A stretch of 64,000 bases of DNA, taken from NCBI RefSeq assembly GCF_027744825.2, contig NC_071345.1, positions 9,507,501 through 9,571,500 of the forward strand, given 5' to 3'. Every line of letters starts with the position of its first letter. The first letter of the stretch is position 1. Under the pieces are notes generated by a model that had not been told where the DNA came from, did no database searches, and saw only the letters and a list, made by a program, of their open reading frames with translations. The DNA comes from Synchiropus splendidus. Taxonomy: Eukaryota > Chordata > Actinopteri > Syngnathiformes > Callionymidae. Shown one piece after another: positions 56,900-64,000 of the stretch. The translations under genes and the position numbers were made by a program.

Positions 56900-56961
56900 T
56901 CTTGTTTCTTGTGGACGCAGCATCCAACACAACGTCTTATACTAACAGAGTTGTGACGTCA
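56900..56961 (-). promoter_or_regulatory. cd24: cd24 core promoter with TATA box and CRE
   Basis: On the minus strand a perfect CRE palindrome TGACGTCA (56954-56961) stands 12 bases ahead of TATAAG (56941-56936). A start of transcription 25-30 bases on, near 56908, gives a 5' UTR of about 70 bases before the ATG at 56839. Confidence 0.5.
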
Positions 56962-57529
56962 CGGGAATGAACGTCGCTTACACGTTCAACATGACAATAT
57001 ATATCTAATAATTTCGGCCAAAATAAGAACATAATGAGATCGATAAATCGTTATCAAATCATAGCTCAACAAATTAAGTTGAGTTTCTTTTCAAATCGTT
57101 ATTTTTGAAAACTTATGAATCAAGGGCAAACTCTAGTTTATCTGGTGGAAGAGTAGGACAACACTGGCATCTAGCGGTTTGTAGTGGAACATCATCCTAA
57201 AAGTCACGCCAAGCAGGACCTGCTTCAGCATCACGGTGACGTCACCACCAGGCTTATTTCAAGATCTGATCTTTCGATGACAGACGCAGCATAATATGAT
57301 TTAAAATGAATGTAAGCATCATTACGCAACAGTTGCAGCAGCAGTAATACTGTGGTGGTTAAAGTAGAAATCTGCTTCATAGGTGTGAGTCAACCGTAAA
57401 AGAACCGTCTGTTCTGTTGAGTCAAAGAACTTGGGATCGTATCTTTTATGGCCTCAGTCAGCCGTGAATATCCCTGCAGCCTTGTCTTTGATTCTCATAT
57501 AATCGAGTGAATAGTTGTGATGACCCCAC

Positions 57530-57770
57530 CAGGTCCCGGTCGGGGACCGCGGCCGGAGCAGCAGCAGCGGCACCAGATGTGCGTTATTATGGAGAGAGAG
57601 GCCTTTTGTCAGGCATCAGATAAGCTCTGCTCCTAAAGCTGTGCGGGGTCGGGTATCGTCATGGGGCGAAACCCAAGCGCAGCGCACTGGATCATGTTTC
57701 TGTTTACACGAGTGGCTGGGTTCCTCCAACCACGGCGGATTGAGGCTGGGGAGAAAGGAGACGCCCAGAG
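57530..57770. promoter_or_regulatory. GC/CpG-rich block, possible enhancer or distal promoter
   Basis: The block is sharply GC-rich ('ggtcggggaccgcggccgga') and contains the unique-looking stretch 'gcgttattatggagagagag'. It stands within A/T-rich DNA about 2.5 kb upstream of sobp. The function is inferred from composition only. Confidence 0.25.
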
Positions 57771-57782
57771 TCTGCCTACCTG

Positions 57783-57783
57783 C

Positions 57784-57809
<26 letters not shown>
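57783..57809. repeat. (CT)n microsatellite
   Basis: Thirteen CT units lie directly after the GC-rich block. Confidence 0.92.
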
Positions 57810-57816
<7 letters not shown>

Positions 57817-57955
57817 AGTGAAAGCCCTGCTCTGACAACTCGCTCCTGGAATTAAGAGAAGCGCCATTAGTCCGCCGCACCAGTGTTTGTGCCTATTGGT
57901 CTGAACTTCTTAGTTCTCATTTACGACGACTCTTCCACAACTGACACTACTCTGC

Positions 57956-57997
57956 GTCTAATCTAATCTAATCTAATCGAATCTAATCTAATCTAAT
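57956..57997. repeat. (TCTAA)n pentanucleotide repeat
   Basis: Eight units of TCTAA, one changed to TCGAA. Confidence 0.92.
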
Positions 57998-58162
57998 GAT
58001 AGTTTCAAGGATACTCCTGCGATCAAAGAAGGCATTAAAGTTATCAATAAAAGAAACAGGGTGGAGAAGAACATCTCAGTGGCATGCGCCCTCTTGAGTA
58101 GCTATAGCATTACAGGATTTAGCATCAGCTAGAACTAATGTTATATGTGGTGTAATCATGAA

Positions 58163-58340
58163 TTGTGGTCAGAAAAGTAGGATTGTCCCATCCAAGTTGG
58201 AGTCGAGGTCCTTTCTCAGTTCAAGCATCTTGTTCACAGGCGAGGCAAGGATGGAGGCCTCATGGAGATAAACCATATGAGGTGGTCCAGGCATCTTGTC
58301 AGGTTGTCTCCAGTGAGGAGGCCCCAGTTCAGACTAAGGT
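58163..58340 (+). mobile_element. degraded fish LINE fragment
   Basis: 'gtcagaaaagtaggattgtc', 'gtcgaggtcctttctcagtt', 'caagcatcttgttcacaggc', 'gaggcaaggatggaggcctc' and 'tgaggtggtccaggcatctt' follow the order of the end of the reverse-transcriptase ORF in the family seen at 770-1060. An internal deletion joins two distant parts. Confidence 0.65.
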
Positions 58341-58899
58341 GAGATAGAGGAGGGCCTTAAGTGTACAGTTGTTTATACCGTAACTGGAGGAGATCTGATA
58401 GGCATAGTTGGTGACCAGGATGGTCCCAAGGGTTAACGTCACAATGGTGGCCCTAAGTGAAGTTTTCTGTTTGTGGTGTGTGGAAATAAAGAGCTCTAGT
58501 GTGAGTGTGTGTGCTGAGTATGTCACTGGTTTTCCAATCGACATCCGGCAGAGTCAGCAGTTTTAGTAAAAGACCATTGCATACCAAACTCCTGAAGCTC
58601 CCCCCTGTAATGCGACTATATGACATGGGAACGGGCATAAACCCAACACCTCCTGAAGCCGAGTGAATGACTCCATAGGTCATGACATCATTCTCATCAA
58701 GATAAGTGGGTAATTCATAAAAGCTGTCCAACAAGTCCAAACCGTGACGCCTTGTTTACCCACGCAACTTGATCATCTCTAGGTTTCCTCGCCAGCCAGA
58801 GAAACACGATCGTCGTGAATCATGCGGCCTTTCCCAGCCGGAATATCCACGGGACAAATGTTAGTCTTCAAAGCTGTCGCGCACGCGACCTACGACCTT

Positions 58900-59330
58900 G
58901 ACCATGTGACCATGTGGCCCTTCTACTCAGTCACTGCAACCCATTATGGGCGCTTTAGGTGGTTTGGCGCATAAATTGGCATGGCCTCGATCAAACGGAT
59001 GCCATCTGAGAAAGCCATGGACATTCTGCCATGGTATCGCTTGTCGTGCCGTGGCCTTTTCATCTCTTTATTTTAAGACAAGAGTATACAGACAGTGTTT
59101 GTGATCTGCCCCCTCAGATAAAACACAGTCTTTGCATTCCTGATGAAATGTATCTGTTGAGATTTGGGAGGGGAGGGCGTCAGGTGTTGGGTTACATTAA
59201 ATCAAGAAGGGCCCCTCCCTCACAGCTCGGCCAGAGAGGGAGCAGCAATCGCAGCAAGAACAGGGCTCTGACAGGAATCTGGAGGTGTAGATTTCAAAAT
59301 AAGAGCCCATCATGTGTCAACCAGTGAAGC
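58900..59330. other. unique-looking noncoding block, candidate conserved element
   Basis: Balanced base composition, no simple repeats and no transposon motifs over about 430 bases make this stand out from its surroundings. No open frame is convincing. Conservation is a guess without an alignment. Confidence 0.2.
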
Positions 59331-60059
59331 AGTAAATATACAGTAAGATGTAGTTTACTCAATGTATGGATGGACTTTTCATGAGCAATATAGACATCTT
59401 TTGATACAGTGTTCTCAAACTAAATTGTTAATGTAATGTTTTATGTAATTTACTTGTTGTTGTATTTTGTTAGTCAGGGTTTGTTTGAAATATTTACCAG
59501 GATAATAGCCATACTGACAGAAAATGTGTACTTTGTTCATGATGAGTCACAATCTCCTGTCTTAGTGATCTATTTGTATTAAATAAATAATATGTTAACG
59601 TCTGTTAATATGTTTTTTTTGGTTTTGTTGTGTTTTACTAGGGCTACAGTTATATTACAAACAACAACAACAATAATAGTAATCAGCGTTTGTCAGAGAG
59701 AAATACCTAAAACATCTGTAAAAAGCTCCATGCTTTTTGTTAATGATAATCTAAAATTTAAATTAAGAAAATAAGTATATAAATTATACTTAATGAAGAG
59801 GCAGACTTGCTAATTGCGTAATCATGGAGGTAAAATAGTCTTCAAATAGTTGTCAAAATACATTTACAAATTAGGTGGCATGGTTTTTCTTAAAAATTTA
59901 GATAACTTAGAGTCTTCCCGGCGCTTTTGCGTGCTTCTGCTAGGAACTCGGGTTTCCTCCCATGAGATTTGAACTGTGAAGTAGCGAATGTAATGAGTAA
60001 AATACTTTGTCAGTGGTGAACGATAAACGGATTTTATTCTTAAAGCTGTAACCGGAAGT

Positions 60060-60274
60060 GGTGTCTACTTCACGTCGGCTTGATCCTCCGGTGTGGCGAC
60101 CCCAGCCAGACGCTCACGCATGTTCGCTGGACACAGAGGAGTGAAGACCCAGATGAAGTGCACGGACCGCCGGGGAATGACAGCCGCTGTCACCGGGAGT
60201 GACAGCCGACCTTTGGAGCGAAGCCGCTGAAAGTCCCATAAAAAGTCCGACGGGGATCCAGACCGACCGGGACT
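60060..60274 (+). promoter_or_regulatory. sobp: sobp promoter-proximal CpG-rich region and 5' UTR
   Basis: CpG density is high from about 60065 through the first coding exon and falls at its donor. No TATA box was seen, in keeping with a CpG-island type promoter. The 89-residue minus frame here is a shadow. Confidence 0.45.
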
Positions 60275-60367
60275 ATGCCAGAGATGGAGAAAGGGAGACC
60301 ACCAGAAAATAAACGCAGCAGGAAACCCGCACACCCTGTAAAGAGGGAGATAAACCAGGAGATGAAG
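60275..60367 (+). CDS. sobp: sine oculis-binding protein homolog, first coding exon (gene continues past window)
   Basis: SOBP is a nuclear protein with FCS-type zinc fingers needed for cochlear and brain development. This exon encodes 31 residues, [18 protein letters not shown] then [13 protein letters not shown], almost identical to human SOBP residues 1-32. It ends phase 0 at AAG|GTGAGT. The expected next exon (starting NFAEN) was not found to base 64000, so intron 1 is over 3.6 kb. The basic stretch KRSRKP may serve nuclear import. Teleosts may carry sobpa and sobpb; which one is unknown. Confidence 0.92.
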
Positions 60368-63300
60368 GTGAGTGATGTGACTCGTTTTTACCCCCGTCTA
60401 AACATGTTTGTTGACATCACAGAAAGTAGTTCACTCTGGTCAGTGAACGCACCGCTGTTTATCTTGTTACTCACTCCACTGAACATTACACCAATGCAAC
60501 TGCACATATAGGCGACTGCGAGTAAATGGGTCGTTTCATTTACTTTAAACTCAGTGAAACACTTTTATTTTGAGTAATTTTATTTGCATATTTCAAGTCA
60601 CCAAAATACATTGGATTGTTTGAAGCATCAGTTACTTTAAATAAACTGCATACTTAATTTATTTTTATGGATAACAACTTAAAAAATGTGTTTCTTTAGG
60701 TCTTTCGTTGTTTGTGAAAATAAAAGTATGATTAAATAAACTTAAACTCAATCGTTTCATAAATAAATACAAATTATTAACAGAATCTTTAGGCTTGTTT
60801 TGCTAGCGGATGCTGACGTTTTGATGCTTCAGCTTTTTTAATTCTAACTGTTTCACCGGTGGCATTCAGGAGTCAAATGACCAGCTCAGAAGATCTTCTT
60901 AACTTGCTTTGAATAAACAGGCAATAATATCAAGCTGCCACCAGGTGGTGTCTTGAACACCTCCATCTGTCCTTGCTAGCTTGGTCTCCGAACATGAGCT
61001 GCCCCTCATCTCTGATCTCCTCCTGTCTATTCACTCCCAACCTCAGTATCTTCATCTCTGACTCTTCAGCGTCCATAGTCTGTAACTCATACGTGTTGCT
61101 GCTGCTCTGACATCACAGCCATCTCCACCCTGCCTGCAGTCACGTCTTCACCTCCTTCATCTCCGTCTCAAAATTCTCGATTTGTGTACTCTTCATTGGA
61201 ATGAGAAGTTTCCATCCATTCTTTGAGTTTGTCATTGAAAGATACGCATTTAAGTTGGGGTTTAAATTAGCCTGTCGTCCATGTCGCAGTTGTGCAACGT
61301 ATCTCCATGACTGTGGTGAGTGGCCTGAGAGGGTGTTTTTGGGAGTGAATAACTTTGTGACGCCATGTCAGGCCAGATGTGGCCGGAGTGTAATGTCCAG
61401 CAGATCCAGATGTGCGTCACTTCTTCCCTTCGCACACTTGCTGCTCTGAACTCTTCCAGAAAAGAGTGGGTGTTTATATTCTTTAAATAGTAAACAGACT
61501 CACAAAAGTTGCTCTGTTCCTCCGGTGAAATCATTAAAGCGGAGCTGGTTCCCTCCCGACGTTATGAGTCTCTTACTGCATGGAAACTAATCTGAGCTTT
61601 GTTTGGGTTTGGACTGTGAGACTGTGGTTCTGAGGGATGACCGCTTCAGAGGACTCCATTTACTTGAGAAACAAATCCCCGTCTGTTCTGAGCTGCTGCT
61701 GATTTTCCATCAATATTAGGCTATAATAAATATAATACTTCAAACAGACAACAAGTATTTAACTGTGAATTAACTGGAATAATGATTATTTTTGCTATGA
61801 CTCCTAATAATTCCATTTTTTTGGCATTTTCCATAACAAATTCATTAAAAAAAAAAAGTAGTAGAAAATTAGTTTTCTGAAGTGGCATTTTATTTTCTAC
61901 AAGTTTGGCCAAATTAAACCAAATTAAAGAATGAAATATTGAGAGCACGATTGCAAGTTATGGATAGATCAGATCAGTTTGTCATGTTTGGGTGGCGGTG
62001 CGTTCAAGTGCACCATACAAAAATGTTGCTCTTCCTCCCGTTGACACATTTGATCCAAATAGAAGCAGAACCTTAGAAACTGTACGTACAGTTGAGAGCT
62101 CTGAGGCTCCCTTCAGCAACGTTTTGTGTGGCCCTTTTTTCGTGAGAGTAAATCTGCTCTCTTTCTGCGCGCGGTTCGGGTTGCGGAGTTCCCGATATCC
62201 AGGGGAGGTGTCGAGTTGCAAGTTTACTAATTTTAATCAAAACATGTGAAAATCTATCCCGGGTTTGATGTAAGCCTGCACTGGGTTTGAATCTCAGGGT
62301 CGACCCCGGCTTGTTGCCTTTGGCTGCGACTCACTCTGTGGTTTGGGATACGGCTTGTCACTCTCACAAAGCAGATGTTTGTCTGAACTGCCAAAAAGAA
62401 ACAAAAACAACATTGTGGGAAATGGAGGGGGGTGAAAGATCTCAACAAGAAAACAAAGACGTGACACTGAGTGCTGCGGCCTGGTGTGCCACATCAGGAA
62501 CAACAACAATAAGTCGAACATGAATCTGTAGTGAACTCACATGTCATCTATGACCATGTAATCTCATCCACAATTTAAACCAGAGGAGTTTTGCAAGGAC
62601 CTTTACTGGGACACCAACTCTTGGTGAGTCTTGGCTGAAAGAGTCTATCGGAAGTATAAGCCCTGGTTTCTACTCAGAGTGTCCGTGCCACAAAGCTGAT
62701 GGACCGCTTCAATTTTTTCCGCAGACCACTTGAGCTGCACGTCAATCACAGCTTACACTATAGGGTCACCATGACGACGAAGCCACCAGCACAAAGCGAA
62801 AATGTGAGACATGGGTCGGACAGTCCAGATAAACCTTTTCTGGTGTTGAACTGTTCAGAATGAGAGGGAGCGCACTGCTGTCTTGGCACTCACCTGTACA
62901 CAACGCTCCATAATAAGCAGCCTGTTCCCACTATTATTGATCAGTTAAAAACAATCCCTGTCACTCCAGCACCTTGTTGTACTTCCCGTGTGGTGGATCA
63001 AGCTCTCCACTGCGCTGCCATTGTGGAACGACGGCATGTCTCCTCCATTGACTCGGTAGATCATGTCGCAAGGCAGAAATTGCTGTGGCGCTTTGTCCCT
63101 TCGGTGCTGACCGAGGACTGTGAGGTGCTGTGTTATAGTTGTATTCATGCATTTGCTGTCTATGTCTGTCAATGGACATCAAAACACCCCATGTCCCTGT
63201 GGCATCTGTCTCCCTTGTAGAGGATTGACATTCCTGATGCCACACTTAGCTCTGCCACTGGCACAGCTCGATTGGGTCGCTGGGTTGCACTTTTTTACGT

Positions 63301-64000
63301 GACCTCCTTCCAACCAGTGTATCCCTCACTGTCCTTATCTAGGATGAGATTCAAGATCTGTCAGTGTAGGTCTGCAGTCTTTAGCTCTTGGATTAGCATC
63401 ATATCTGCCACAAAGAGGCACCCAGAAAGCCAATTTCTCCATTCCTTCTCTGCTGTACTCGCTGAAGTCTTCTGAAGGAAACTTCCTATGCTCCTTCTCT
63501 GACTGGGGTCGCCCCTTTATACCCGCTCTTCCAATTGGAAAATCCGATTCTTGTTAAGACAGTGACCAGCATTAGCATGGTGATGCTATTTACACCTGTT
63601 GCTCACTTTTAATACTCTTGCAAAATGAGCTGTAACTTTTTTTGGACTGAAGATAAGCGGTTCTGACATTCTGACTGTATTTTAAGGTCGTGTTCATCAC
63701 ACAGTCAGAGTCTGGTCCTGCTCTAGGTTTCTGCGCTTGCATTTCTTGGAAGCTGCTCTCGATACTGTGCAGTGATCTAATTCAGCATTAACCAAATTAA
63801 CCCGAAAAAACAAAATGGAAAGACGTTAAACTGATTTTTAACATGGGCCGACCCCATGTTTTTGCTGTAATTCATCTCTTTCAACAGCACATTGGGGTCC
63901 ACTCCCACAACGTCAGGGCCCGGCGCTGCACCGGACACCCGATACTTGACTTTAATCATCGATAGGCATATTTAGCCACACATGATACCTCTGCTTGCAC
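60368..64000 (+). other. sobp: sobp intron 1 (partial)
   Basis: Apart from the RTE fragment at 60965-61175 I see no exon or RNA gene. Several 60-94 residue frames at 62945-63475 on both strands have no recognisable features. Confidence 0.6.
60965..61175 (-). mobile_element. RTE-type LINE fragment, antisense
   Basis: 'aacctcagtatcttcatctc', 'tgactcttcagcgtccat' and 'gtctgtaactcatac' are the reverse complement of the RTE region found in sense at 27785-28100 and 39300-39500. It is decayed. Confidence 0.55.

Larger units (their letters stand above)
56962..60060. other. cd24-sobp intergenic spacer
   Basis: This space lies between two divergent genes. It holds a GC-rich block at 57530-57770, a CT repeat, a TCTAA repeat, a LINE fragment and a unique-looking block at 58900-59330. 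No coding gene is supported. Confidence 0.5.

Noticed and set aside
56840..56932. Upstream in-frame ATGs for the cd24-like gene
   Set aside because: They are within about 20 bases of the TATA box and would bury the signal peptide.
62945..63475. Overlapping 60-94 codon frames on both strands in sobp intron 1
   Set aside because: No family resemblance, no splice context and no repeat identity could be supported.

Overview
The window is nuclear DNA of a ray-finned fish, almost certainly a teleost. All five genes are vertebrate and are split by mostly short GT-AG introns. The spaces between them hold degraded fish-type LINE, RTE and DNA-transposon pieces and (TA)n, (CA)n and (CT)n microsatellites. 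There is no sign of bacterial or organellar sequence. The species cannot be named from what is here.

Layout. Bases 1-2150 hold two transposon remnants and no gene. Bases 2669-6695 (+) are a complete three-exon mrap2, encoding a single-pass melanocortin-receptor accessory protein. Bases 7500-19150 are a gene-poor spacer with transposon debris, two perfect hairpins and a fold-back element. Bases 19560-42621 (+) are crybg1 (AIM1): 23 coding exons and 2180 codons in this model, with a long disordered N-terminus, twelve beta/gamma-crystallin motifs and a C-terminal ricin-type trefoil. Bases 43236-49230 (-) are a complete nine-exon rtn4ip1 for a mitochondrial NADPH oxidoreductase, converging on crybg1. 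Bases 55260-56839 (-) are a two-exon gene for a small GPI-anchored mucin, best read as cd24. Bases 60275-60367 (+) are the first coding exon of sobp, which runs off the right edge.

Context. crybg1, rtn4ip1, cd24 and sobp correspond to human 6q21, which supports the weaker cd24 call. In human, MRAP2 lies at 6q14, far from CRYBG1, and QRSL1, PDSS2 and BEND3 lie within this block but were not seen here. The genes share no pathway; this is an ordinary syntenic block. The most notable local structures are a palindromic poly(A) signal that can serve crybg1 and rtn4ip1 on opposite strands, a short alternative N-terminal exon in crybg1, probable tandem duplication of two crybg1 linker exons, a GC-AG intron and a C-terminal extension in rtn4ip1, and an expanded repeat in the cd24-like mucin. 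I found no convincing new biological system. All exon borders were read by eye from splice sites, reading phase and remembered family sequence, without alignment software.
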